24,099 bases of DNA from Chloroflexota bacterium (lineage in GTDB: Bacteria; Chloroflexota; Dehalococcoidia; UBA3495). Shown one piece after another: positions 15,552-22,321 of the stretch (position 1 is its first letter; each line of letters begins with the position of its first letter). Location: NCBI GenBank assembly GCA_022563275.1, contig JADFNR010000047.1:1-24099 (forward strand), written 5' to 3'. Under the pieces are notes generated by a model, which did not search any database, was not told where the DNA came from, and saw nothing but the letters and a program-made list of their open reading frames with translations. A program made the position numbers and the translations under genes.

Positions 15552-15829
15552 CTTGCCACGGTATTTCGTTGAGCCAAGCCCAGCCAGCTACCTGGCGCCG
15601 GTCACGTAGCATCCGCTCGTCCTGAGCCCGTCGAAGGATGCGCAAAAGTCATACTTATCGCCGGAAACCATCTTAACCCAGGCGGTGGTTCGACAGGTCC
15701 CCCGATGTCCCGATGCCATCGGGAGGGAGACTCTCGACTGCGGTCGGAACTCGCCATGAGCGGTGTCAACCATGGGCGATGCCGGGCATGGACGGCTCAA
15801 GGATTACTCGTCACTCTAGCCGCCGTTGA
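15552..15829. other. gene-free spacer with dispersed repeat fragments
   Basis: No convincing gene is seen between the Gfo/Idh hairpin and the msrA stop. At 15609-15641 GCATCC/GGATGC ends enclose a copy of the GAGCCCGTCGAAGG repeat core that also forms the inverted repeat at 7947-8047, and a partial GGTTCGACAGG occurs near 15687. Short ORFs here have no family-like sequence. Confidence 0.6.
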
Positions 15830-16369
15830 CTAACGCAGGCTTTTGGCGAACTTCTGGCGGACCTTGGCCACCTTGGGGCTGATAACGACCTGGCAGTACA
15901 TGCTGCTCTGATTATTCTGATAGAACTGCCGGTGCTCGACTTCAGCCTCGTAAAACTTCTCAAATTGGGCAATCTCAGTGACCACCGGTCCGGGCATATC
16001 GCCCGAAGCGTCCAGCGCCTTGATGGCCTCCGCCGCCTGGTCCCGCTGGGAATCGCTGGTATAAAGGACCACCGAGCGGTAGCGGGCGCCTTGGTCCGCG
16101 CCCTGGCGGTTGAGGGTGGTGGGGTCGTGGGTGGCGAAGAATACCTCAAGCAGCTCTGGGAAGGTGATCTGTCCTGGGTCGAACTCGATCCGCACTACCT
16201 CGGCGTGGCCGGTGGTCTCGCCGCAGACCTGATGGTAGTTCGGGTTCTCCACGTGGCCGCCCGAATAACCGGACGCCACCGACGTGACGCCTTTTATCTC
16301 CAAGAACACGGCTTCGGTGCACCAGAAGCACCCACCACCGAATACGGCAACTTCGCTATTGTTTTCCAT
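15830..16369 (-). CDS. msrA: peptide-methionine (S)-S-oxide reductase MsrA
   Basis: This 179-residue protein has the MsrA signature GGGCFWCTEAVF at 11-22 with catalytic Cys14, then GVTSVASGYSGGHVENPNY, the HAEVVRIEFDP segment, the HDPTTLNRQGADQGARYRSVV block and the C-terminal AEVEHRQFYQNN. It reduces the S-epimer of methionine sulfoxide in proteins, using thioredoxin. I take the ATG at 16369 with GAGAG upstream; a TTG four codons earlier is less well placed. It is 24 nt after the luciferase-like oxidoreductase gene and probably co-transcribed. No MsrB domain is fused. Confidence 0.95.
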   Translation of the reverse strand: MENNSEVAVFGGGCFWCTEAVFLEIKGVTSVASGYSGGHVENPNYHQVCGETTGHAEVVRIEFDPGQITFPELLEVFFATHDPTTLNRQGADQGARYRSVVLYTSDSQRDQAAEAIKALDASGDMPGPVVTEIAQFEKFYEAEVEHRQFYQNNQSSMYCQVVISPKVAKVRQKFAKSLR

Positions 16370-16393
16370 CTTTTCTCTCAACGGTGATTTTTT

Positions 16394-17275
16394 CTAGCCT
16401 ATGATGTCAGCCAGGCGGTCCAACTGGCCCATCTCGGCGGCGGTGGGGAGGAAGACCAATTCGTCCATGCCGATGCCTTCCAGGTCGTGAATCATGCCGG
16501 TCACCGCCTCGGTGGACGATACGGCATTCTGGGCCATCTGGTCGGCGACGGGGCCCAAGAACGAGTAATAGTGGCGGATGTAATCACCCACCACGCCGGC
16601 CGCGTTGGGTCCAAGGGCGTAGGAGCACACAGCGGCTAGGCGAGGCTTGCCGGGTTTGCCCGCCGCGTCCCAAGCGTCGACGGCCATCTGGTATAACGTT
16701 TCCACGGCTTCGGGGTTGGTCCCGGAGGCCAAGAAACCGTCGGCCAGTCTGCCGGCGCGGGCGATGGCCTGGGGCGTGCCCCCGCCGATCAGGATCTCGG
16801 GGCCGCCCTTCTGGACCGGCGGCGGTCCCATGGGGCCGACGTGCTTGTCCGGGTCCGGGTCGGGGTCCACGTCTTCACCGGCCCAGATGCGTTTCATGGT
16901 TGCGATCTGCTGTTCAAACCGGCGGCCACGGTTGTTGTACCGGGCGGGGGCGGCCCGGTAGTCGTCGGCACGGCGGCCCACGCCTAATCCCAGGGTAAGG
17001 CGTCCGTTGGAGATGGCGTCCAGGCTGGCGGCCTGTTTGGCCAGCACTCCCTCGTTGCGGAGCGGCGCCAGCATCACGCCGGTCATGAGCCTGATCCTGG
17101 TGGTGACGGCCGCGGCCGCAGACAGCATTATGAATGGCTCGTAGTTCGGGTATACCAGCCGGTCGATGGTCCCCAACGTGGAGAATGGGCCGGCGTCGGC
17201 GCGCTGGGCCCATTCCAAGATGAAGTCTCCCTTGACGCCGGGGACCGCCCCCGGAAGGCCGATGCCTATCTTCAT
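16394..17275 (-). CDS. luciferase-like (LLM class) flavin-dependent oxidoreductase
   Basis: I start at the ATG at 17275 (293 residues), with GGGAGG about 7 nt upstream, because the protein then opens with the family strand MKIGIGLPGA. Landmarks of the LLM TIM barrel follow: TTRIRLMTGVMLAPLRNEGVLAKQAASLDAISNGRLTLGLGVGRRADDYRA (about 58-108), RFEQQIATMKRIWAGE (about 119-134) and ILIGGGTPQAIARAGRLADGF (about 161-181). Chloroflexota and Actinobacteria use many such proteins with F420 or FMN; the cofactor and substrate are not decidable by eye. A DPDPDPD run at 138-143 lies in the variable insertion. Part of a DUF1501-LLM-msrA unit, 35 nt after the DUF1501 gene. Confidence 0.9.
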   Translation of the reverse strand: MKIGIGLPGAVPGVKGDFILEWAQRADAGPFSTLGTIDRLVYPNYEPFIMLSAAAAVTTRIRLMTGVMLAPLRNEGVLAKQAASLDAISNGRLTLGLGVGRRADDYRAAPARYNNRGRRFEQQIATMKRIWAGEDVDPDPDPDKHVGPMGPPPVQKGGPEILIGGGTPQAIARAGRLADGFLASGTNPEAVETLYQMAVDAWDAAGKPGKPRLAAVCSYALGPNAAGVVGDYIRHYYSFLGPVADQMAQNAVSSTEAVTGMIHDLEGIGMDELVFLPTAAEMGQLDRLADIIG

Positions 17276-17310
17276 GTCAGTCCTCCCTGGGCCGGCAAGA
17301 TCAACTAATT

Positions 17311-18438
17311 TTAGACGAAAGCCAGGTGCTCGTAGCTGCCGCCGGTGACCGACTTGGCGTCCAGGCCCAGCCACTCCTCGACGATGGTGGAATAGACGCT
17401 GCGGAAGTCCACCTGGAATCGCAGGTCGCCGTCCAATTGGTCCTCTTCCTTCAGGGACGGGTACTCTCCGAGCATCCCGCCTTTCACCGGCTGGCCGATG
17501 ATATAGGACGCCCCGCCGGAGCCGTGGTCGGAGCCGGAGCCGTTGTCTTTGACCCGGCGTCCAAACTCGGTGAAGACCAGCATCATCACGTTCTCGGCGG
17601 CGTCATGTTCTTTGAGGTCGGCGAAGAAATCGCCGATGCCGGCCGATAGTTCGCTGAGCAGCGGGGTCTGTACCGCCACCTGATTTGCGTGGGTATCGTA
17701 GCCGCCGTGGGAGGTATAGAACACCCGGGTCCCCAGGTCCTTCAAGATCACCTGGGCCATGCCGCGCAGGCTCCGGGCGATGGACGTTTCGGCATACTCC
17801 ACGGTGGAGGTGTAGCTATCGGCGGCGGTCTTCAGGATATCGGCCCCTTTCAGGGCGTCCAGTCCGGTGCGCCCCAGATAGTCCATGGCCGCGCCGGTCC
17901 CGATGGCTGGGGAGTACATCCTGGCGAACAGGTCCAGGGCGCGGGCGCGCTGTTCCTGGCCGGCGATGCCGGTCAGGACTCCGTAGCCCTCCAGCACGGC
18001 AACCGAGGCCACGGGCACTCCGGTTAGGGCCATGGCCCTGGGCAGGCCCCGGCCAAAGTTAACGCCGGTCAAAACGTTCTCGCCGCTGGGGTCTATGTCG
18101 CGGATCACCCGGCCCAGCCAGCCTTCCGTGGCGATCTTCTCCGGCTCGCAGGTGTGCCAGATATCCATGGCCCGGAAGTGGGAGCGGTTGGGGTTAGGGT
18201 AGCCCACGCCGTTGATGACGGCCACTTGGCCCTGGTCGTACAGGTCTTTAAACGTGCCCAGGGCTGGATTGAACCCGAACCGGTCATTGATCGGGAGCAC
18301 GTCCTCGGCGGGTATCCCCACGGTGGGCCGGTTATCGTAATAGAGGGGGTCGGCGTGGGGGACGACCATATTCATGTAGTCGCTGCCGCCGGTCAGTTGG
18401 ACCACCACTAAGATGGGGTCTTTTTTGGTGGATGTCAT
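17311..18438 (-). CDS. DUF1501 family protein
   Basis: This 375-residue protein shows the DUF1501 landmarks: VVVQLTGGSDYMNMVVPHADPLYYDNRPTVGI at the N-terminus, FGFNPALGTFKDLYDQGQVAVINGVGYPNPNRSHFRAMDIW near 54-94, VFYTSHGGYDTHANQ near 240-254, and VFTEFGRRVKDNGSGSDHGSGGASYIIG near 284-312. The His and Asp residues of these blocks resemble the metal site of sulfatase/alkaline-phosphatase-like enzymes. Most DUF1501 proteins carry a Tat signal and sit beside a DUF1800 gene; here the ATG at 18438 gives no signal peptide and no DUF1800 gene is nearby. It is first in an operon behind a clear promoter. Function unknown. Confidence 0.9.
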   Translation of the reverse strand: MTSTKKDPILVVVQLTGGSDYMNMVVPHADPLYYDNRPTVGIPAEDVLPINDRFGFNPALGTFKDLYDQGQVAVINGVGYPNPNRSHFRAMDIWHTCEPEKIATEGWLGRVIRDIDPSGENVLTGVNFGRGLPRAMALTGVPVASVAVLEGYGVLTGIAGQEQRARALDLFARMYSPAIGTGAAMDYLGRTGLDALKGADILKTAADSYTSTVEYAETSIARSLRGMAQVILKDLGTRVFYTSHGGYDTHANQVAVQTPLLSELSAGIGDFFADLKEHDAAENVMMLVFTEFGRRVKDNGSGSDHGSGGASYIIGQPVKGGMLGEYPSLKEEDQLDGDLRFQVDFRSVYSTIVEEWLGLDAKSVTGGSYEHLAFV

Positions 18439-18504
18439 GAACTCGCTCCCCCTGTTCCATCGGGCATATTAATGATTGCCGTAGGCCGGACTAAGTTAGG
18501 GTTC

Positions 18505-18533
18505 ACTCTAGCAGCGGTGCAAATGAGCGTCAA
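18505..18533 (-). promoter_or_regulatory. promoter of the DUF1501-LLM-msrA operon
   Basis: On the minus strand, TTGACG (18528-18533) and TAGAGT (18505-18510) are separated by 17 nt. The expected start near 18498 gives a leader of about 60 nt to the ATG at 18438. It is divergent from the tRNA promoter at 18596. Confidence 0.6.
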
Positions 18534-18595
18534 CGTGGCCGCTCGCCTCCAAGTGTCGGACCGCCGGTGAGAGGTAGATATTGGCGGTGGTCCGC

Positions 18596-18625
18596 TTGAC
18601 AGTGGTTTAGCGGGGGCTTTACGAT
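18596..18625 (+). promoter_or_regulatory. promoter of the tRNA-Ala/Arg/Trp cluster
   Basis: A perfect TTGACA (18596-18601) is followed by 18 nt and TACGAT (18620-18625, four of six). Transcription would start near 18632, about 75 nt before the first tRNA. The leader holds two small hairpins, CCCCT/AGGGG around TACGCGTA and TGCCC/GGGCA with a GTTT loop. Confidence 0.55.
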
Positions 18626-18707
18626 TCAGATTGGTCCCCTACGCGTAGCAGGGGGCCGGGCATACCCAGGGATGTGCCCGTTTGGGCATTTCTGCCGGGT
18701 AGGAAAT

Positions 18708-18783
18708 GGGGATATAGCTCAGTTGGGAGAGCGCGGCGTTCGCAATGCCGAGGCCGAGGGTTCGAGTCCCTCTATCTCCACCA
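18708..18783 (+). tRNA. tRNA-Ala (CGC)
   Basis: Acceptor stem GGGGATA/TATCTCC, D-arm GCTC/GAGC, anticodon stem CGGCG/TGCCG around TTCGCAA (anticodon CGC), T-loop TTCGAGT, discriminator A and an encoded CCA. The complete 76-nt cloverleaf folds without mismatches apart from G-U pairs. Confidence 0.95.
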
Positions 18784-18787
18784 TAAT

Positions 18788-18863
18788 GCCCCTGTAGCTC
18801 AGTGGATAGAGCGGCGGCGTCCTAAGTCGCGCGTCGGGGGTTCGAATCCCTCCAGGGGTACCA
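18788..18863 (+). tRNA. tRNA-Arg (CCT)
   Basis: Acceptor stem GCCCCTG/CAGGGGT (closing G-U), D-arm GCTC/GAGC, anticodon stem GCGGC/GTCGC around GTCCTAA (anticodon CCT), T-loop TTCGAAT, discriminator A and an encoded CCA. It lies 4 nt after tRNA-Ala, so one transcript is expected. Confidence 0.95.
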
Positions 18864-18946
18864 TAAAAATCCACGGAAGGCGCCGGTTACTGCTGGCGCG
18901 TTCCGTCGCACGGACCGGCGCCGCCCAGATCGGCGCCACACATCGC

Positions 18947-19024
18947 AGGAGCGTAGCTCAGCCTGGTCAGAGCGCTGGTCTCCAAAACCAGTGGCCGGGG
19001 GTTCGAATCCTCCCGCTCCTGCCA
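18947..19024 (+). tRNA. tRNA-Trp (CCA)
   Basis: Acceptor stem AGGAGCG/CGCTCCT, anticodon stem CTGGT/ACCAG around CTCCAAA (anticodon CCA), T-loop TTCGAAT, discriminator G and an encoded CCA. Its 3' part from position 18980 is the left copy of the 47-bp direct repeat that reappears at 22179, so this gene is the apparent integration target of the island to its right and remains intact. Confidence 0.95.
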
Positions 19025-19026
19025 AT
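18980..19026 (+). repeat. left attachment repeat (attL-like) inside tRNA-Trp
   Basis: These 47 nt, from the anticodon loop to 2 nt past the CCA end, are identical to 22179-22225. Weaker similarity continues on both copies through the terminator that follows. The left copy is part of the complete tRNA gene; the right copy has no 5' half. Confidence 0.8.
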
Positions 19027-19036
19027 CTTAGGCATG

Positions 19037-19074
19037 AAAAAGACCCCTAACAAACGTTGGGGGCCTTTTGTTTT
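19037..19074 (+). terminator. intrinsic terminator after the tRNA cluster
   Basis: Stem AAAGACCCCTAAC/GTTGGGGGCCTTT (19039-19051 and 19056-19068) with one mismatch and one G-U pair, an AAAC loop and a following T-rich run. A better-paired copy of the same terminator lies at 22237-22269, behind the right attachment repeat. Confidence 0.85.
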
Positions 19075-19231
19075 GGGCACTCGTAACTACCTGTTGCTTG
19101 CTGTAAAACCGAAAAGCGCTTTCCCTTGCATCTTCGCGGCCGTTGGAATCCGGCCTGTCAACGGAGATATACGGCGAAAAATTCTTCGGTTTCTAAGGTT
19201 GATACGAATCCCGCAATGTCATCTTTAGTGA

Positions 19232-19399
19232 ATGAACCTAGGCTGTCAAGATTCAGAAGGCCACAGAGGGACAGTTGAAGCCAATGTGTACCAGAAGACC
19301 GTGGACTACCCTACGCAGCTGTCCAACGGGTATCACATCATTTTTGATACCGACGAACTGGTAACCTTGAGGTGGGTCCAGGTGACACAGGGCCGTTGA
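19232..19399 (+). pseudogene. C-terminal gene remnant (FDTDELVTLRW type), copy 1
   Basis: The plus frame from an ATG at 19232 encodes 55 residues ending in FDTDELVTLRWVQVTQGR. A second fragment ending at 21334 has LDTEELVTVRWDQ at the same distance from its stop, so both look like the C-terminal end of one unrecognised protein family whose N-terminal part is missing here. It stops 19 nt before the beta-propeller gene. A real 55-residue gene is possible but there is no clear ribosome binding site. Confidence 0.45.
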
Positions 19400-19418
19400 A
19401 AATCCGACTGGCGGCGGG

Positions 19419-21188
19419 ATGCGCGAAATTAGATTGTTTCTCATTGGGATCGTTGCTGCTTCGGTGCTCGTAATGATCGGAGCACTTGCGGCGGCGTTCG
19501 TCATTCAGGTGCAACGTTTCGAGAACTCCAATCCTTCGTCTGCCGAGAACACGACCCCTCCGCCGACCCAGCTACCGACGCCTACTTCTATTCCACCCAC
19601 CTCCACTCCTGTGCCACTACGCCCCACTCCCTCTGTTGTTCGGCCTACAGCCTTTCCAACCCCTACTCCCGCCACTGTGGAGCCGACTCCCCCTCCCAAA
19701 GAAGATCAGGGTCTCATCGTATATCAGTCTGACCGTGACGGAAATTATGAGATTTACATCACGGATCTCGATGGGTCCAAACATGTGAGGCTGACCAACA
19801 ACTTGCGGAACGACAGTAGTCCTATCTTGTCGCCACAAGGTGACAAGATTGCCTTCGTCAGTGGAAGTATATCTCTCAGGCAGATATATATTTTACCGCT
19901 GGACGGCTCCGAAGAAGTGAACATCAGCAGGTCTGACAGATCGGAAAATTGGCCTTCCTGGTCTCCGGATGGCCAAAGGATTACGTTTTCCAGTGATTCC
20001 CAAATTTATGCGATGTCGTCTGACGGTTCCAACAAAATCCAGCTAACATTCCCGGAAGACAGCAGCACGATTTATCGTGCCAATTGGAAGCCAGTTTGGT
20101 CTCCAGATGGGTCCAAGATTGCCTTTACGTCCAATCGAGATGACGCTGACCATGAACTCTATGTGATGAATTCTGACGGATCCCAGCAAACGCGGCTCAC
20201 CGAATCTTTAGGAGCTGACGATCATCCGCGCTGGTCTCCGGACGGTACAAGGATACTGTTCAATTCTTGGCGGGAAGGTCCCCTCAAGATGCATATCATG
20301 GACGCCGATGGATCGAACGAATTACTCTTACCCATATCGCTCCAGCATTCCCTCAGTGGGAGTTGGTCTCCAGATGGGTCCAAGATCATCTTTTCATATT
20401 ATTCCCGATGGTACGTTGTTGATGGCGCGGAATCCGCAGATTTCCGCCTTTTCCCAGGTCTTGACTGGGGCGATTCCAATATCAGGCCAGAATGGGGAGT
20501 AAAAGGGGTTGGAATATCGCTCTCCAATCTACCCCCAACCCGCGACGCCAGATTCACCATTCTTCCCGGCTCTGTGACGTTAGCGCAGGACGGCGAGCTT
20601 TCCCTTGCGCTCCGGACTCTCCCCGGAGAGGGCGGGCACCCGGGGCAAAATCTGCGACCTCATGTAAGGGACGGCACGAGCTGGGTGGAGATCAAAAATC
20701 CCACAATCGTAGAGAACGGCGACCATCGTTTCAGACTCTACTTTCTGAGTTGCGAAACCGAATCACGCTTTCTGCGGGGTGAGGATTATCAGGAGGTTAC
20801 CTACTGTGAGGTTAGCATCGATATTGAGGATCTTGGAGCTGTCCGGACGTCTGTTCCAACGCCAACACCAGTTCCCGTCCAAACGCTAGTTGAACTGGAA
20901 GCACCAAAGCCAACACCGGTAACTCAGCCAACTTCTATCCCGGAGACTGTTGACACTGCGGAAGGTCTACCTCAAGATTTTGATGAGTGTGTTAGTAGAG
21001 TCACAAATCGGGAAGAGGGGTATCTATTTGGAGGCCGGTGTACCTTCGTGGTTAAGCAACCCGACTATCCTGACCTATTTGCCAGTTGTCAAGAGGCGGG
21101 AGGCGGAATAGTTGCGAATGGTTATCAGTCTTGCAGCATCATATATGCGCCAGGCGGTTCAATCTGCTTTGGCAATTATTGCGATTAG
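19419..21188 (+). CDS. membrane-anchored TolB-like (PD40/WD40) beta-propeller protein
   Basis: This 589-residue protein starts with a single membrane segment (about residues 5-30, LFLIGIVAASVLVMIGALAAAF), followed by a Thr/Pro-rich linker (about 42-95). A TolB-like propeller follows at about 98-362, with PD40 repeats WSPDGQRITF, WSPDGSKIAF, WSPDGTRILF and WSPDGSKIIF at 181, 227, 272 and 316, and a weaker LSPQGDKIAF at 137. A beta-rich domain (about 365-472), a second Thr/Pro linker (475-510) and a Cys-rich tail (Cys 524, 541, 557, 572, 583, 588) end it. It is expected on the outer face of the membrane, binding protein or glycan; no enzyme motif is seen. The start has only a weak GGCGGG. It is the main cargo of the tRNA-Trp island. 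Confidence 0.85.
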   Translation: MREIRLFLIGIVAASVLVMIGALAAAFVIQVQRFENSNPSSAENTTPPPTQLPTPTSIPPTSTPVPLRPTPSVVRPTAFPTPTPATVEPTPPPKEDQGLIVYQSDRDGNYEIYITDLDGSKHVRLTNNLRNDSSPILSPQGDKIAFVSGSISLRQIYILPLDGSEEVNISRSDRSENWPSWSPDGQRITFSSDSQIYAMSSDGSNKIQLTFPEDSSTIYRANWKPVWSPDGSKIAFTSNRDDADHELYVMNSDGSQQTRLTESLGADDHPRWSPDGTRILFNSWREGPLKMHIMDADGSNELLLPISLQHSLSGSWSPDGSKIIFSYYSRWYVVDGAESADFRLFPGLDWGDSNIRPEWGVKGVGISLSNLPPTRDARFTILPGSVTLAQDGELSLALRTLPGEGGHPGQNLRPHVRDGTSWVEIKNPTIVENGDHRFRLYFLSCETESRFLRGEDYQEVTYCEVSIDIEDLGAVRTSVPTPTPVPVQTLVELEAPKPTPVTQPTSIPETVDTAEGLPQDFDECVSRVTNREEGYLFGGRCTFVVKQPDYPDLFASCQEAGGGIVANGYQSCSIIYAPGGSICFGNYCD

Positions 21189-21199
21189 GAATAGGTTTC

Positions 21200-21334
21200 A
21201 GCCAATCTCAGGGACAGGCTCGATTGTCCGCTAGATTCTTTCGATTCGAGGACCCCGAAATGTGGAATCACGTCAAGCTGGACACGGAGGAGCTTGTCAC
21301 TGTCCGGTGGGACCAGGCGAAGCCTCTACACTAG
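21200..21334 (+). pseudogene. C-terminal gene remnant (LDTEELVTVRW type), copy 2
   Basis: In the frame ending with the TAG at 21334, GFSQSQGQARLSARFFRFE is followed by LDTEELVTVRWDQAKPLH. This resembles the end of the fragment at 19232-19399. Upstream the same frame runs into the end of the beta-propeller gene and has no family-like sequence, so the true N-terminus is lost. The left limit is approximate. Confidence 0.45.
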
Positions 21335-21341
21335 ATTCCAG

Positions 21342-21833
21342 TCACTTACTTTTCGAACGTCCACTTCCCTTTGATAGGAGAGCAAAGAGTTGATGAAAAC
21401 TGGAATCGTATTTATTGCTATGGCTTTGTTTCTCATGGGTTGTGGAGGTGCTGCTCAAGTTGCGGTTCCGCCAAGATTTCTTCAAGCCCTGTCGGTGTGC
21501 ATCGGGGCTACGCCAACCGTCCCGCAAACGCTTGTCGGTTGGGCCGGGAACAGGCTTGAGTGCAATCTGAAGCTTTACTACCTCGATGCTAAGCTCGCTA
21601 AGCTCATGATTTAGGTTATCTCTATCTCTTCTTCTTCCCCAAAAGACGAGAACCCCAACGACCCAAAGCCCAACCGATGTGAGTGGGATAGCAATCCAAA
21701 ATGCTAGATGTAATCCAGGTGATATTGCGACCACGATGAGAGCTAGAAAAACCGCTGACCAATAAACACCGATTAACTCCAGCGATTGTGTCATGCGTGA
21801 ACCGATCCGATAGTCCCAAATCTTGGCTATCAT
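21342..21833 (-). CDS. putative small membrane protein, C-terminal part uncertain
   Basis: The minus frame from an ATG at 21833 (GGAG 5 nt upstream) gives 163 residues. Two hydrophobic stretches (about residues 21-37 and 43-65, VFLALIVVAISPGLHLAFWIAIPLTSVGLWVVGVLVFW) are followed by a basic turn and a helical, coiled-coil-like segment DNLNHELSELSIEVVKLQIAL near 72-92. After that the sequence is rich in Ser, Lys and Arg and looks non-coding; it lies opposite the lipoprotein-like ORF. The real gene may have been truncated around residue 95. Function unknown. Confidence 0.45.
   Translation of the reverse strand: MIAKIWDYRIGSRMTQSLELIGVYWSAVFLALIVVAISPGLHLAFWIAIPLTSVGLWVVGVLVFWGRRRDRDNLNHELSELSIEVVKLQIALKPVPGPTDKRLRDGWRSPDAHRQGLKKSWRNRNLSSTSTTHEKQSHSNKYDSSFHQLFALLSKGSGRSKSK
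21393..21614 (+). CDS. small lipoprotein-like ORF, probably truncated
   Basis: The 73-residue product begins with a good lipoprotein signal: MKTGIVFIAMALFLMGCGG, a charged start, a hydrophobic core and lipobox LMGC with Cys17. An AGGAG lies 12 nt before the ATG. After about residue 40 the sequence lacks features and it is entirely antisense to the membrane-protein ORF on the minus strand, so probably only one of the two is expressed over this stretch, or a deletion has joined two gene ends here. Confidence 0.35.
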   Translation: MKTGIVFIAMALFLMGCGGAAQVAVPPRFLQALSVCIGATPTVPQTLVGWAGNRLECNLKLYYLDAKLAKLMI

Positions 21834-21839
21834 TTTTGC

Positions 21840-22178
21840 TCCATTTGGCTCGTAAGGTCAGACCCATGTTAATGCAGCAGGCCCCGGCATTTCCGCTAAT
21901 CGATACCGGACATCACGTCAATTTGCCTGTTTGCCGGTAAGCCCTGAGGGTACACGTTGATGGTCATATAGCAGGGAACAATAGCGCATCCACATTCGGC
22001 AGCACGAGGTAATATCAGGTAGTTTTTTATGGGGCCTTTCTGCTAACAGATTTGCTAACGGAGTAGATGGTCAGAGACGGGACCTTATGGTACTCGATGC
22101 CCAAAACAAATTTCGTCAAACTTAGACGATGGTACTACCCGGTATCTGGAATGAAAGAATGGGTCATCTAGCGTCAGA
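21840..22178. other. gene-free tail of the island
   Basis: No recognisable gene. A 34-residue ORF at 22067-22171 (plus) ends with WYYPVSGMKEWVI just before the right attachment repeat; it has a GGAG too close to its ATG and no known family. Two TGCTAAC copies lie at 22041 and 22053. The sequence may be a decayed remnant of whatever gene originally bordered the attachment site. Confidence 0.5.
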
Positions 22179-22225
22179 CTCCAAAACCAGTGGCCGGGGG
22201 TTCGAATCCTCCCGCTCCTGCCAAT
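22179..22225 (+). repeat. right attachment repeat (attR-like), partial tRNA-Trp copy
   Basis: These 47 nt are identical to 18980-19026 and comprise the anticodon loop, variable region, T-arm, 3' acceptor strand and CCA of tRNA-Trp. The 5' half of a tRNA is absent: the bases before it do not pair with the 3' acceptor strand, so this is not a working tRNA gene. Confidence 0.85.
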
Positions 22226-22236
22226 TTTAGGCACGA

Positions 22237-22269
22237 AAAAGGCCCCCAACTTTCGTTTGGGGGCCTTTT
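22237..22269. terminator. strong bidirectional intrinsic terminator
   Basis: Perfect 13-bp stem AAAAGGCCCCCAA/TTGGGGGCCTTTT with a 7-nt loop. The A-run on the left and T-run on the right let it work on both strands: for plus-strand transcripts, and for the hydrolase fragment ending at 22322 on the minus strand. It is the diverged twin of the terminator at 19037-19074 and is probably the original terminator of tRNA-Trp. Confidence 0.85.
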
Positions 22270-22321
22270 AATACGGTTGGAAGATTTGACGCCTCGATAG
22301 GCCCAAAAATGGCCCCGGCCT

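Larger units (their letters stand above)
19027..22225. mobile_element. integrase-less element inserted at tRNA-Trp
   Basis: About 3.2 kb bounded by an exact 47-bp repeat of the tRNA-Trp 3' end, visibly more AT-rich than both flanks. This is the arrangement left by tyrosine-recombinase integration at a tRNA gene. No integrase, excisionase, relaxase or replication gene is recognisable, so the element is either a decayed remnant or one mobilised by a recombinase elsewhere. Its recognisable cargo is a membrane-anchored beta-propeller protein and gene fragments. Confidence 0.7.

Noticed and set aside
18879..18922. 9-bp inverted repeat GGCGCCGGT/ACCGGCGCC between tRNA-Arg and tRNA-Trp
   Set aside because: Probably a processing-region hairpin or chance in GC-rich DNA; nothing else supports a function.
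22067..22171. C-terminal remnant of the island's integrase
   Set aside because: The 34-residue frame has none of the tyrosine-recombinase motifs (Arg, H-x-x-R, active Tyr context), so I could not support it.
22179..22225. A second working tRNA-Trp gene
   Set aside because: Only the 3' half is present; the preceding bases cannot form the acceptor and D stems.
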